A stretch of 64,000 bases of DNA from positions 207,869-271,868 of the forward strand of contig BOKF01000009.1 of assembly GCA_016860845.1 (NCBI GenBank), in the 5' to 3' direction. Below are positions 50,192 to 59,236 of the stretch, one piece after another (positions within the stretch are counted from its first letter, which is position 1; each line of letters opens with the position of its first letter). The position numbers and the translations under genes are program-made. Under the pieces are notes generated by a model. That model did not search any database. It worked only from the letters and a program-made list of their open reading frames with translations, and was not told where the DNA came from. The DNA is from Chloroflexota bacterium (GTDB lineage Bacteria > Chloroflexota > Anaerolineae > 4572-78 > J111).

Positions 50192-52351
50192 TTATGCTCG
50201 CTCTGGAATGCGCAGCTCCATTCCTACCCGGATTAGACTTGGATTAGCCAGCTTGTCGCGGTTGGCCTCGAAAATGAGTGTCCACAAAGCGGCCTGGCCA
50301 TAAAGTTTTAAGGCGATTTTACTGAGTGTATCGCCGGACTGGACAACGTAGCTATCCTGGATACCGTCGTCAGGGGGCGGCTCCGGGGAATCGGTGGGAG
50401 GTTCTTCCTGGGGAGGAGTCGAGGGCAGGGTGGTGAGGAAGCGCTGGCTGCGCTGAGCCATCCCGTCCAGAATGGTTTGGGTGGCTTGGGGAGTCGCGCC
50501 AATCACCCGCTCGACCAGCAGCGCGCCCGCGCCGCGCATGGCGTCCAGCCGGGCATCGGGAATCTGCTCCAGGGGAGCGATGACGGTAATGTAGGCCCAA
50601 CGCTCGCCGGCCTCCTCGGCGGCAAAGGTCAAATCCGGGGCAAAGCGGCGGATATATTTGAGCGCGGCCGGGCCGTAGGTTTCAAAGTCGGCCAGCAGCA
50701 GGACGTGCTCGCCGGGTTGAGGAGCGGGGCCGTCGGCGGGGGGCGGGACCGGAATCTCTTGGCCCATAGCTACCAAATATTGCGCGCCGGCCCGAACATC
50801 TAACTCGACGCTCTGGCCTGGGGCGAAAGTTTGCTGCTTGGTGCGCTGGCGGTCCGTATAGAGCCGATAGACATCGGTTTCGCGGGCGCGATTCCAGGTG
50901 AGGATCAAGTCCCAGGGGTCAACCGATAAGCGGCCAGCGCCCTGGGCGTCAATGAGCAGGCCCTGCGGGTCCTGCTTGATAAAGCAGTGGGCCAGCCCGC
51001 CGTCGGCCTGCCAGCGGACAGCTTCATCCTGGTAAATATAGCCACCGATGGTCGTTTGCTGGGGCACGTCGAAACGATAGGAAAAACTGCTCTCCAGGTC
51101 GCGCTTGACGGTGAGGGTAGCGGGCTGCTCGACCGGCGGCCAATCCTGGCTGAAGCGTAACACCAGATCACGGATAGGTTTGGGCTGGTCGCCCGCGCTG
51201 AAAACCCCAAAATTGGCCTGGTACGGATTTTCGGGGGCCTGAACGTTATTCAGCATCCACTTGTAACCGCCGGCAAAAGCATTGGCCCGCAGAAAGGCGT
51301 AAGTCGCGGCTTCGTACAGAGCGGTCAGATTGGGGTGAACCGGCTGGCTCTGGCGTGGGTCGGCGCTGGATTGGTTGCTCCAGCCAAACTCGCCGAAGAT
51401 GAGGGGATGCTTGGGAAAGGCCCGGCGCAGCCCGTTCAGGTTAGCCACATTGGTATTGAAGCCGCTCAGGGTGATCGCGTCGTAGTGGTGATACTCCTGG
51501 AAATCAAGCAGGCGGTTGGCCGGCAGAGAAGCAAATTGCAGCCAATTCCAGCCGACCGTCAGCAGGTGGGCGCTGCCGGCGGCGCGAATCGGGTCAATTC
51601 GGGCGCGCAGCCATGCCTCTACCGTTTTGTCCAGAACTTCGATAAAGTTGTGCCAGGGGGTCGCTTCGCCGGAGAGCATAAAATCCACAATCGTGCCCTT
51701 GCCCCGGCGGACAAAAGCATTGGCGGCGGAATCATATTCCAGGAAAATGCGCAGGGCGTTGATGTAGTAAAAAGCCGTATCGGCATCGAGATGGGCCGGG
51801 ATCTGGCGGCGGCGCTGCAAATCGGTGGCTTCGGCCCGGCTGACCCGCACGCCGTACTGGTCAACCAGTTGGCTGGTGTGGATGGGCGGGCGCAGGTTTT
51901 TGGGGTAAATGGCGCCAACCAGGTTATAAAAAACCGGCTCGTTTTCCAGGTCATAAGCCATGACCGTTGGCACATCTTTATAGCGAGCCGCAATTTTGGC
52001 GTCCAGTTGGCCGACCCGCCCCAAATCCAGCCAGTGGGCATCATTCAGGGTTAACAGCACCAGCAGTTGGTGATCCTGGGCCAGCGACAACACCTGATCA
52101 AGCTTGGCAAAGTTGTCTTTACGAATATCCTCGGCCAGGGCGGCATGCACAAACAAGCGAACGGTGTTAAAGCCGCTGTCTTGGGCCTTGCGAAAATCGC
52201 GGGCGATAAGGGCCGGGTCGAACAGGGCGGATTCCCACATCTTCCAGGCCCGGTCAAAATAACCGGCATAATTAACCCCTAGCGCAAAAAAAGGCTGGCC
52301 TTTGGGATTGACCAGGTAACGTTTATCGGCTGAAATCTTGACCAGGGCCAT
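50192..52351 (-). CDS. GH5-like glycoside hydrolase with C-terminal LysM domain
   Basis: The 719-residue protein has a TIM-barrel region of the GH5/cellulase-mannanase type (residues 1-400): ISADKRYLVNPKGQPFFALGVNYAGYFDRAWKMWE, acid/base Glu in YDLENEPVF (about 137), nucleophile Glu in LIFGEFGWSNQ (about 320). A beta-rich region and an unknown alpha/beta domain follow. A LysM domain ends it (YVVQSGDTLSKIALKLYGQAALWTLIFEANRDKLANPSLIRVGMELRIPE). The ATG at 52351 has GGAGG 7 bases upstream. No signal peptide is visible, odd for a glycan-binding enzyme, so export may be non-classical. Confidence 0.88.
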   Translation of the reverse strand: MALVKISADKRYLVNPKGQPFFALGVNYAGYFDRAWKMWESALFDPALIARDFRKAQDSGFNTVRLFVHAALAEDIRKDNFAKLDQVLSLAQDHQLLVLLTLNDAHWLDLGRVGQLDAKIAARYKDVPTVMAYDLENEPVFYNLVGAIYPKNLRPPIHTSQLVDQYGVRVSRAEATDLQRRRQIPAHLDADTAFYYINALRIFLEYDSAANAFVRRGKGTIVDFMLSGEATPWHNFIEVLDKTVEAWLRARIDPIRAAGSAHLLTVGWNWLQFASLPANRLLDFQEYHHYDAITLSGFNTNVANLNGLRRAFPKHPLIFGEFGWSNQSSADPRQSQPVHPNLTALYEAATYAFLRANAFAGGYKWMLNNVQAPENPYQANFGVFSAGDQPKPIRDLVLRFSQDWPPVEQPATLTVKRDLESSFSYRFDVPQQTTIGGYIYQDEAVRWQADGGLAHCFIKQDPQGLLIDAQGAGRLSVDPWDLILTWNRARETDVYRLYTDRQRTKQQTFAPGQSVELDVRAGAQYLVAMGQEIPVPPPADGPAPQPGEHVLLLADFETYGPAALKYIRRFAPDLTFAAEEAGERWAYITVIAPLEQIPDARLDAMRGAGALLVERVIGATPQATQTILDGMAQRSQRFLTTLPSTPPQEEPPTDSPEPPPDDGIQDSYVVQSGDTLSKIALKLYGQAALWTLIFEANRDKLANPSLIRVGMELRIPERA

Positions 52352-52699
52352 CGAGACGCCTCCCCATCTGATTTTGGTTTCGCAGGCGCACGTGAATGAG
52401 GTAAAACGTGAGACGCCACGATTCAAGTGCTATCCCTTGAAATCATTAACGTTTCACGTGTTACGTTTTAGATTGCTGTACGCCTCTGAGACCAGTATAC
52501 CATAACTAAGCAGATTTGTGGAACATAATATTAGGGTTTGGCGAATTTGGCCTAATTCTTTACGAATGTTAAAAATTTTTTACTTGCAAAGTACCCTTAT
52601 CTCAGGTACAATTATAAAGCAATCGGCGATGATCCTTGAGCAGATTAGCCAAAGATTATCACGATAGCAAACTGCTAATTGCTAACTGAGAATTAAGCG
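52352..52699. other. Divergent intergenic region between the GH5-like and GNAT-like genes
   Basis: About 350 bases. It contains an iterated hairpin (TAAAACGT...ACGTTTTA, 52402-52470), AT-rich DNA, a rightward promoter TTGCAA-17-TACAAT (52584-52612) and a short tract of GCTAATT-type words (52667-52693). No gene is visible. Confidence 0.6.
52584..52612 (+). promoter_or_regulatory. Promoter of the 52700 gene
   Basis: TTGCAA (52584-52589) and TACAAT (52607-52612), 17-bp spacing. Confidence 0.68.
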
Positions 52700-53773
52700 T
52701 TGATAAAAGCCTTTCATTTGCGCGACTCACACCTTGTGGCGCGCCTTCAGCGGGTGGGGACGCCTCTGGACATTGAAGAGCAGTTGACGCATCCCCGCTC
52801 CCCCTTGCGCTCAGTGCTGCTGGATACTATTCTAGCGCCGCACGCGGGCCCCTCAACTTTCATCCTTGACCAACAAGATGAACATGGCAAGAGTTTGGGC
52901 TTGGCTCAGGTGCGGTCGCGGCCAGGGCGGCCGGAGCGGGACGTGGTTTTCATGTCCCCGGCGCTGACCAACGGCAATGGCAGCCACGCGATTTGGCAGC
53001 GGTTGTTAGCCCACGTCTGCGTTAAAACAGCGGAGCAGGGCAGCTTGCGAGTTTACGCTCGTTTACCGGTCAAGAGTGAAGAGCTGCAATTATTTAAAAA
53101 CGTCGGCTTTCTTGAATACGGCCAGGAAGATATTTACCAACTTGACCCGGCGATCAACCGCACCGCTATTCGTACCGGCTTACCCCTGCGGCTGCAGCGG
53201 CCCAGCGATGGCTGGGGGTTACAAAAACTGTACACCACGCTGGCCCCGCGGACGGTTCAAAATGCGGAAGGCCTGGCCCAGGGGCAGTGGGCTTTGACCC
53301 AACGGCGCTGGGGTGAGCAGGGCCGGCGCGAAGGCTATGTTTGGGAGGTAGACGGCGAAATTCTGAGCGCGCTGCACATTCGTTCCGGTAAGCGCGGCTA
53401 CTGGATGCGCACCTTACTTCACCCCGACGCGCTCGAGCAGGCGGAAGCCCTGGGCGAGGCTGCATTGAGCTTAACCGCGGCTCAGCCCCAATTGCCCGTC
53501 TATTTTGCCCTGAGAGAATTTGAAGCCGGCTGGCGCAACGTTTTACCGGAACTAGGTTTCAAAGCTCTGACCAGCCAGACCCTGGTGGTCAAACATATGG
53601 CCGTGCGCGTGCGCAAACTTTCTCCGGCTCTCATCCCAGCCCTGGAGCAAACACCCACCGAAGGCGCGGCCACTACCGTTATGTCGCCTATCGAGCTGGC
53701 GCAACCAACAGCCGCACCCAAAAAACGGCAGGCTCGACGCGCTAATCATCAGATTTTCACGTCAATTCTTTAG
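52700..53773 (+). CDS. Tandem GNAT-like protein of unknown function
   Basis: The 357 residues have two GNAT-like halves: DRDVVFMSPALTNGNGSHAIWQRLLAHVCVKTAEQGSLRVYARLP...LFKNVGFLEYGQEDIYQL, and YWMRTLLHPDALEQAEALGEAALSLTAAQPQLPVYFALREFEAGWRNVLPELGFKALTSQTLVVKHM. Both keep the terminal 'GF' strand but lack the R/QxxGxG/A cofactor loop, so acetyl-CoA binding is doubtful. The start is a TTG at 52700 with a poor ribosome binding site. It lies upstream of the R3H ATPase gene (72-base gap). Confidence 0.72.
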   Translation: MIKAFHLRDSHLVARLQRVGTPLDIEEQLTHPRSPLRSVLLDTILAPHAGPSTFILDQQDEHGKSLGLAQVRSRPGRPERDVVFMSPALTNGNGSHAIWQRLLAHVCVKTAEQGSLRVYARLPVKSEELQLFKNVGFLEYGQEDIYQLDPAINRTAIRTGLPLRLQRPSDGWGLQKLYTTLAPRTVQNAEGLAQGQWALTQRRWGEQGRREGYVWEVDGEILSALHIRSGKRGYWMRTLLHPDALEQAEALGEAALSLTAAQPQLPVYFALREFEAGWRNVLPELGFKALTSQTLVVKHMAVRVRKLSPALIPALEQTPTEGAATTVMSPIELAQPTAAPKKRQARRANHQIFTSIL

Positions 53774-53845
53774 AGTGAAGACAGCATCAGGTAGTAAAAT
53801 ACCTGGCGCAACTTTTATAAGTGCGGAGGCATCAACATCGAAACT

Positions 53846-55480
53846 GTGAGCGATTTATCTGAACAAATAAAAATAACCGACGATCTTGAAGCTCTATTAA
53901 GCGTTTTGCCGCCCTACATCAAAGAGGCCCTGGAGGCAGCCAATGACGGCGAAAAACTTATCGAGATTGTCATGGATTTGGGCCGCCAGCCGGAGGCTCG
54001 CTACACCGACCGCGAAGTCATCCTGAGCGAACGCGAAATCACCCAGGACGATATTGACTACGTTACCGAACGCATCGGCAAATTTATGGGTGACAACCGG
54101 GCCGGCATCGAGCGCACCCTGCACCGCATTTCGGCCATTCTCAACCGGCAGGGTAAAGTGATTGGTCTGACCAGCCGGGTAGGCCGGGCTGTATTTGGCA
54201 CGGTAGATGTTGTCCAGGATATTCTGGAGTCTGGCCAGAGCCTGCTGCTGCTGGGCCGGCCCGGCGTGGGCAAAACGACCCTGCTGCGCGAAGCGGCCCG
54301 GGTGCTGGCCGAGACCAAGCGGGTGATTATTGTGGACACGTCAAATGAAATTGCCGGTGACGGTGATATTCCCCATCCGGCCATTGGCCGCGCCCGGCGC
54401 ATGCAAGTGGCCCGGCCCAGTTTACAGCACGAGGTCATGATCGAGGCCGTGGAAAACCACATGCCCGAAGTGATTATCATTGACGAAATTGGGCGCCAAC
54501 TGGAAGCCGAAGCCGCCCGGACCATTGCCGAGCGGGGGGTGCAACTGGTCGGTACTGCTCACGGCCAAACGCTGGAAAACTTGCTGTTGAACCCCACCCT
54601 GTCGGACCTGGTCGGCGGTATTGACAGCGTGACCCTTTCTGACGAGGAGGCCCGGCGGCGCGGCACCCAAAAAACGGTACTGGAACGCCGCGCCCCACCG
54701 ACCTTTGATGTGCTGGTGGAAATTCAGGACCGGCAGACGTTTGCCGTACATCACGATGTAGCCCGTGCGGTTGACTCCCTGCTGCGTCAAAAACCGCTCC
54801 TGCCTGAAATTCGCTACCGTGACGAAGCCGGCGAGGTTAAGATTGAGACGCCAGCCCAACCGGCGGCAGCACCCGCCAGGGATAGGGATAGAGATACCAG
54901 AGAAGTGATGCCCGTGGCCAAAGGCAAAAATGGCGACTACGGCGACTTTCGCGGCAAAATGGCGGCCAGCGGGATGCTTGATTTTGAAAGCACCAAATCC
55001 ATGCAGCCCATCAAAATCTTCCCCTACGGCATCGGCCAGAACCGGCTGCGCCAGGCAGCCAGAACGCTGCGGGTGCCGGTCACGCTGGTAGACGACCTGG
55101 ACGACGCCGACATTTTGATGACGCTCAAGAGCTATTACCGCAAGCACCCCCAGCCCATTACCGAGGCGGAGCGGCTGGGTAAGCCGGTTTATGTCCTGCG
55201 CTCCAATACCGTCATTCAGATGGAATCTTGCCTGGCCGATATTTTTTCTTTAAGTGAGCGGGAGAGTGACCCGGCCTCAATAGCGATGCGCGAAACCCAG
55301 GAAGCGATCCGCAAAATTCTATCCGGCACGCGCAGTGTGGAGTTGTCGCCGCAGAGCGCCCATATCCGCCGCGAGCAGCACGAGCTGGCCCGGCAGGCCA
55401 AGCTGGTCTCGCACAGTCTAGGCCGCGAACCTTACCGCCGCGTCCGCATCTACCGTGATGCGCCAACCGGAAGTAAATAA
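53846..55480 (+). CDS. SpoIIIAA/Ycf45-type P-loop ATPase with C-terminal R3H domain
   Basis: The 544 residues contain a RecA/secretion-ATPase-like domain with Walker A GRPGVGKTTLL (about residue 138), VIIVDTSNEIAGDGDIPHPAIGRARRM, Walker B EVIIIDEIG, and sensor TAHGQTLENLL. A long linker follows, then an R3H domain (SIAMRETQEAIRKIL...ELSPQSAHIRREQHELARQAKLVSHSLGREPYRRVRIYRD). Homologues occur in cyanobacteria/plastids (Ycf45); R3H implies single-stranded nucleic-acid binding. The listed start is GTG at 53846, but the best ribosome binding site (GGAGG, 53825-53829) is 16 bases upstream. It fits an in-frame AUC codon at 53837 instead. Confidence 0.92.
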   Translation: MSDLSEQIKITDDLEALLSVLPPYIKEALEAANDGEKLIEIVMDLGRQPEARYTDREVILSEREITQDDIDYVTERIGKFMGDNRAGIERTLHRISAILNRQGKVIGLTSRVGRAVFGTVDVVQDILESGQSLLLLGRPGVGKTTLLREAARVLAETKRVIIVDTSNEIAGDGDIPHPAIGRARRMQVARPSLQHEVMIEAVENHMPEVIIIDEIGRQLEAEAARTIAERGVQLVGTAHGQTLENLLLNPTLSDLVGGIDSVTLSDEEARRRGTQKTVLERRAPPTFDVLVEIQDRQTFAVHHDVARAVDSLLRQKPLLPEIRYRDEAGEVKIETPAQPAAAPARDRDRDTREVMPVAKGKNGDYGDFRGKMAASGMLDFESTKSMQPIKIFPYGIGQNRLRQAARTLRVPVTLVDDLDDADILMTLKSYYRKHPQPITEAERLGKPVYVLRSNTVIQMESCLADIFSLSERESDPASIAMRETQEAIRKILSGTRSVELSPQSAHIRREQHELARQAKLVSHSLGREPYRRVRIYRDAPTGSK

Positions 55481-55485
55481 CCTGG

Positions 55486-55596
55486 AGGGTTGGAAGGTTT
55501 CATTGGCGAGCGCAACCGAACGGTTGAAATTTTACCACTCATAAGGTGGCAAAACCAGTCTTCCAACCTTCCAACCTTCCATTCCTCCTACTGATC
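55486..55596. repeat. Iterated-word hairpin (GGTTGGAA / TTCCAACC)
   Basis: GGAGGGTTGGAAGGTT (55484-55499) is complementary to the CTTCCAACCTTCCAACC arm (55560-55580), with an inner ACCACT/AGGTGG-like region. It separates the R3H ATPase and thymidylate kinase genes. Confidence 0.78.
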
Positions 55597-55626
55597 CTTC
55601 CTCAATGGAATTTGTACAGGTAAGTT

Positions 55627-56274
55627 ATGAGTCTCTTCATCACCTTCGAGGGTCCCGACGGTTCCGGCAAAAGCACCCAAATCAATCTGGTTGTTGACCA
55701 TCTCTCCCGCCGAGGGTATCGGGTTCTTTGCACCCGTGAACCGGGGGGGACCGCCATCGGCAGCCAGATTCGCCAGGTGCTGCACGACGTCAACAATACG
55801 GAGATGTCAGCCAGGGCCGAGATTTTGCTCTACTCGGCCAGCCGCGCCCAATTGGTGGAACAAGTCATTCTGCCGCATCTGGCCCAGGGTGGGATCGTTT
55901 TATGTGATCGCTACGCCGACAGCACCTACGCCTATCAAGGCTATGGCCGCCAGTTGGATTTTGACACGCTCCGCATGATTACCCATTTTGCTACACAAGG
56001 TCTCAAACCTGATTTAACCGTCTATCTGGATCTGCCGGTGGAGGAAGGCTTGCGCCGCAAATCGGCGGCGAATGTGACCGGCGAGGGCGAGTGGAATCGC
56101 ATGGACCAGCTTGAACTGGCTTTTCACCAGCGTGTTCGGGCCGGTTACCTGGAAATGGCCCAAAAAGAACCGGAGCGCTGGCTCATCGTAGATGCCATCG
56201 CCCCGGTGGATCAAATCAATCAGATTATTTGTCAGCGGTTGGAGCAGGTGTTGGCAGTAACCAGTAAACAGTAG
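55627..56274 (+). CDS. tmk: Thymidylate kinase
   Basis: It phosphorylates dTMP to dTDP. The 215 residues carry P-loop FEGPDGSGKST (8-17), the DR(Y/H) motif LCDRYADSTYAYQGYGR and the LID region GLRRKSAANVTGEGEWNRMDQ. The arginine is not in the P-loop but in the LID, as in E. coli-type TMK (the P-loop is DGSGKS). The last residues AVTSKQ and the stop codon are encoded by CAGTAAC / CAGTAAA heptamer words (56255-56282), so the C-terminus appears repeat-derived. Confidence 0.95.
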   Translation: MSLFITFEGPDGSGKSTQINLVVDHLSRRGYRVLCTREPGGTAIGSQIRQVLHDVNNTEMSARAEILLYSASRAQLVEQVILPHLAQGGIVLCDRYADSTYAYQGYGRQLDFDTLRMITHFATQGLKPDLTVYLDLPVEEGLRRKSAANVTGEGEWNRMDQLELAFHQRVRAGYLEMAQKEPERWLIVDAIAPVDQINQIICQRLEQVLAVTSKQ

Positions 56275-56282
56275 CCAGTACA
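56255..56282. repeat. Heptamer-iterated tract at the tmk 3' end
   Basis: Four 7-nt words (CAGTAAC, CAGTAAA, CAGTAGC, CAGTACA) provide the final codons and TAG of tmk. Confidence 0.82.
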
Positions 56283-56334
56283 AAGATACGCCAATACCTG
56301 TGAAAAGTTTTTTTCACGTATCCCGCACTACGCT

Positions 56335-56739
56335 TCACTCATACCAATCGTCGTCTGCGCCGCCACCACCCCCGGCGCCGGCCAAATCCGGCATAGATCG
56401 CTCGATGCTTTCGGGGTCCTCTCCCGCTTCCAACCGGTCCACCACCTCGTTGAACTCCGGCCCTAAATCCTCGCCCATTTCGCCGCTCATTTTGCGCATC
56501 CAGCGGGCCATAGATTTGGGATCATTCTCGTCCAGCCCGGCCAAACTACTCGGATCGGCCAGGCTCTCCATGCGGCTCTCCTCGGAACGGAGGACGGCTA
56601 CTTTAGAAACCAGTCGCTTCAAGTTTGCCCCACCGCAGCGCGGGCAGGCCGCTTGTTTTGTCGCCACCTCGGCAAAGCTGCGAAAAAAAATGTTGACCCG
56701 TTTGTGGCAGTCGTAACAGCCGTACTCGTAAATCGGCAT
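56335..56739 (-). CDS. FmdB-family zinc ribbon protein
   Basis: This 134-residue protein starts MPIYEYGCYDCHKRVNIFFRSF and has a second CPRCGG pair, forming the four-cysteine FmdB regulatory-type zinc ribbon. The C-terminal half is acidic and helical (ENDPKSMARWMRKMSGEMGEDLGPEFNEVVDRLEAGEDPESIERSMPDL) with a Gly-rich tail ending DDDWYE, typical of Chloroflexota members. The function is unknown. The ATG at 56739 has GGGAG 7 bases upstream. The longer frame to 56763 is unlikely. Confidence 0.88.
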   Translation of the reverse strand: MPIYEYGCYDCHKRVNIFFRSFAEVATKQAACPRCGGANLKRLVSKVAVLRSEESRMESLADPSSLAGLDENDPKSMARWMRKMSGEMGEDLGPEFNEVVDRLEAGEDPESIERSMPDLAGAGGGGGADDDWYE

Positions 56740-56906
56740 CGCTGCGCTCCCTCGACATTTCAAGATAAGTTGGGATAATTATACTACCGTCCTTCGGCCA
56801 AATCAAGCAGTTTTGAAACCCTGATTTTCCGGGTAGAAAATTGCTTCCCAGAAGGTTTGGCGGCATGATAATTAGCAGTCAGCATCTTAGTTAAGAGGAG
56901 AAACTG

Positions 56907-57530
56907 TTGTCTCGGCGCATTGAACCTTACAATCACCACGAAAAACCCATCCTGGTAGTCATTTCAGGGCCATCGGGAGTAGGCAAAGACATGACGATTG
57001 CCCGCCTCAAGGAGATGGGCTATCCTTTTCATTTCGTCGTCACGGCGACGACCCGCCCCCAGCGGCCCACCGAGATCAATGGGGTGGATTATATCTTTGT
57101 CTCGACGGGCGAGTTTGCCGAGATGATCGAGCAGGGCGAATTACTGGAATATGCCGTCGTCTACGGCGACTACAAAGGCATCCCCAAAGCGCAAGTCCGG
57201 GAGGCCCTGGCCAGTGGTAAAGATGTGATTATGCGAATTGACGTTCAGGGTGCGGCCACCATTCGCCGCCTGGTGCCGGAGGCCGTGTTGATTTACATTT
57301 CGGCTGAGTCGGAAGAAGCCCTGGTGAACCGTCTGCGCCAGCGCAAAACCGAGCCGGAAGATCAACTCAAAATGCGTATTGCCACCGCCCGGCAGGAATT
57401 AAAACGGCTGGATCTGTTCGATTACGTCGTGATCAATGCCGACGACAAACTCGACGAAACGTGCCGCAAAATTGCCGCCATCATTACCGCCGAAAAATGT
57501 CGCGTGGAACAACGCGAAATCAATTTATAG
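56907..57530 (+). CDS. gmk: Guanylate kinase
   Basis: It phosphorylates GMP to GDP. The 207 residues have P-loop ISGPSGVGKDMTI (Asp after the Lys where Ser/Thr/Gly is common), the GMP-binding VTATTRPQRPTEINGVDYIFVS and YGDYKGIPKAQV, and RIDVQGAATIR. The start is a TTG at 56907 with GAGGAG 6 bases upstream. It is followed at 9 bases by the rhomboid gene, so the two are cotranscribed. Confidence 0.95.
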   Translation: MSRRIEPYNHHEKPILVVISGPSGVGKDMTIARLKEMGYPFHFVVTATTRPQRPTEINGVDYIFVSTGEFAEMIEQGELLEYAVVYGDYKGIPKAQVREALASGKDVIMRIDVQGAATIRRLVPEAVLIYISAESEEALVNRLRQRKTEPEDQLKMRIATARQELKRLDLFDYVVINADDKLDETCRKIAAIITAEKCRVEQREINL

Positions 57531-57539
57531 GAAAGCCTT

Positions 57540-58316
57540 ATGACTCAACCTTATTCAGATTTTGACTCGCCCTCGCCAACGCCTCCTTCCCACCATTACT
57601 TGCCCCTGCCGCTCAATAAACCTTTTTTTACTTATATTTTACTGGCCGCGATTGTCCTCATCTGGCTCGGCATGACCGCAATGGGCGGCTCAACCAACGC
57701 CACAGTGCTGGTCCGCTTTGGGGCCAATTACGGCCCGCTGATTCTAGAGGGTGAAATCTGGCGGCTGTTCACCTCGATGTTTTTGCATATTGGGTTAATG
57801 CACCTGGCCTTTAATGCTTATGCTCTTTTCATCTTTGGCCTGGAGATGGAGCGCCTCTACGGGCCAGATCGTTTTATTGTCATCTATATTCTATCCGGCC
57901 TGTTTGGCAACCTGGCCAGTTTTGCCAGTCGTGGCCCGAACCTGTTTTCGGCCGGGGCCTCCGGCGCAATTTTTGGGATCATCGGGATGAATCTGGCTTT
58001 CTTTTTACTCCACCGGGAAGCCTTTGGGCAGTTTGGCCGCCAGCGGGTCATGAATACTCTGGTCGTGATCGGCATTAATCTCTTCTTTGGTTTTACCGTA
58101 CCCGGCATTGACAACCTCGCCCACCTCGGCGGCCTAGTGGCCGGGTTTGCCCTGGGCTATGGCCTGGCCCCCCGTTATAAAGTAGTGGACGAGTATACCA
58201 CCACCCCACGCGTCGTGGATACCGTTTCATTGTTAAGCCGCTGGTGGGCGCCAACCCTGGGAGCCCTGCTTCTGGCAAGCGGCGTGCCGCTGGCGGTCTC
58301 TTTTTGGTCAGGCTGA
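57540..58316 (+). CDS. Rhomboid family intramembrane serine protease
   Basis: The 258 residues include six to seven spans. The catalytic Ser lies in SAGASGAIFGIIGMN (about residue 140) and the catalytic His in IDNLAHLGGLVAGFALG (about 193). Loop L1 contains the WR motif (EIWRLFTSMFLHIGLMHLAFNAYAL). It cleaves single-pass membrane proteins in the bilayer. The N-terminal 25 residues are Pro/Ser-rich and cytoplasmic. It is cotranscribed with gmk. Confidence 0.94.
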   Translation: MTQPYSDFDSPSPTPPSHHYLPLPLNKPFFTYILLAAIVLIWLGMTAMGGSTNATVLVRFGANYGPLILEGEIWRLFTSMFLHIGLMHLAFNAYALFIFGLEMERLYGPDRFIVIYILSGLFGNLASFASRGPNLFSAGASGAIFGIIGMNLAFFLLHREAFGQFGRQRVMNTLVVIGINLFFGFTVPGIDNLAHLGGLVAGFALGYGLAPRYKVVDEYTTTPRVVDTVSLLSRWWAPTLGALLLASGVPLAVSFWSG

Positions 58317-58362
58317 AAATTCTGGACTCCAGAACGCCCTGATCGTGAGCAGGAGGTCAACA

Positions 58363-59235
58363 ATGTCTGAGACATTATTAAACCTGCGCCAGCCTCATTT
58401 CGCCGACGACATGTGGTACAGCTCCGACAGCGCCCAATTGCAACTGGACCTGCAAAATTATTTTGCCAGCGCGCCCCCCCACCCGGCCGGACTGCTGGGC
58501 CTGATCGCGCCGCATGCGGGCTACTTTTTTAGCGGGCATGTCGCCGGAGCGGCCTTTGCCGGGTTGACTCCCGGTGCTTTTGAGGCCGTCGTCCTTATCG
58601 GCCCCGACCACCGCGGCGCGGCTCCCGGCGCAATTTCGACCCCGGCTGTAGCTGCTTGGCGCACCCCGCTGGGCGATATTCCGGTCAATTGGGATTTATT
58701 GCAGGCGATTCAAGACGAGATTAACCTGGAACTGCTCTCCAACGACGAGGAACATTCCCTGGAAGTTGAACTTCCTTTCCTGCAGATGGCCCTGCGGCAG
58801 TTCAAACTGGTCCCCCTGTTGATGGGCATCCAGTCCCCCGAAATCTGCCGCCGGTTAGCTACGACTCTAGTTAACGCTATTCGACAGGCGTCCTCCCCAC
58901 AATCAGAGGAGATTGAGGGAGATGGAAGTGTTCTTCTGGTGGCCAGCAGCGACTTGAGCCACTACTTTGACGACGATACCGCCCGGCAGTTGGATCAGAC
59001 CACGCTCCAATTTATCCTTAAATTGGATGCCGATGGCCTGATCCGGCACGTCGAAGCGGGCCGCCGCCAGGGCCAGCCTTTTGCCTGCGGCGCCGGCCCG
59101 ATCGCCGTGATCATCCACGCTGCCACCGCCCTGGGCGCAACCCAGGCCACTCTCCTCAAATACGCCACCAGCGCCGACGCCCACCCGCGCAAGGATCGGG
59201 TGGTGGGGTATGCAGCCGTAGCGATAAGTAAATAA
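58363..59235 (+). CDS. MEMO1 / AmmeMemoRadiSam system protein B-like protein
   Basis: The 290 residues match the MEMO fold related to extradiol dioxygenases: LLGLIAPHAGYFFSGHVAGAAFAGL, VVLIGPDHRGAAPGA, DEEHSLEVELPFLQMAL and VLLVASSDLSHYFDDDTARQLD. The putative metal-ligand histidines (APHAGY, GPDHRG, DLSHYFD) are kept. The bacterial role is unclear; in AmmeMemoRadiSam clusters it accompanies a radical SAM and an AMMECR1 protein, neither seen here. The ATG at 58363 has AGGAGG 6 bases upstream (alternative GTG at 58345). The priA start follows one base after its stop. Confidence 0.9.
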   Translation: MSETLLNLRQPHFADDMWYSSDSAQLQLDLQNYFASAPPHPAGLLGLIAPHAGYFFSGHVAGAAFAGLTPGAFEAVVLIGPDHRGAAPGAISTPAVAAWRTPLGDIPVNWDLLQAIQDEINLELLSNDEEHSLEVELPFLQMALRQFKLVPLLMGIQSPEICRRLATTLVNAIRQASSPQSEEIEGDGSVLLVASSDLSHYFDDDTARQLDQTTLQFILKLDADGLIRHVEAGRRQGQPFACGAGPIAVIIHAATALGATQATLLKYATSADAHPRKDRVVGYAAVAISK

Positions 59236-59236
59236 G

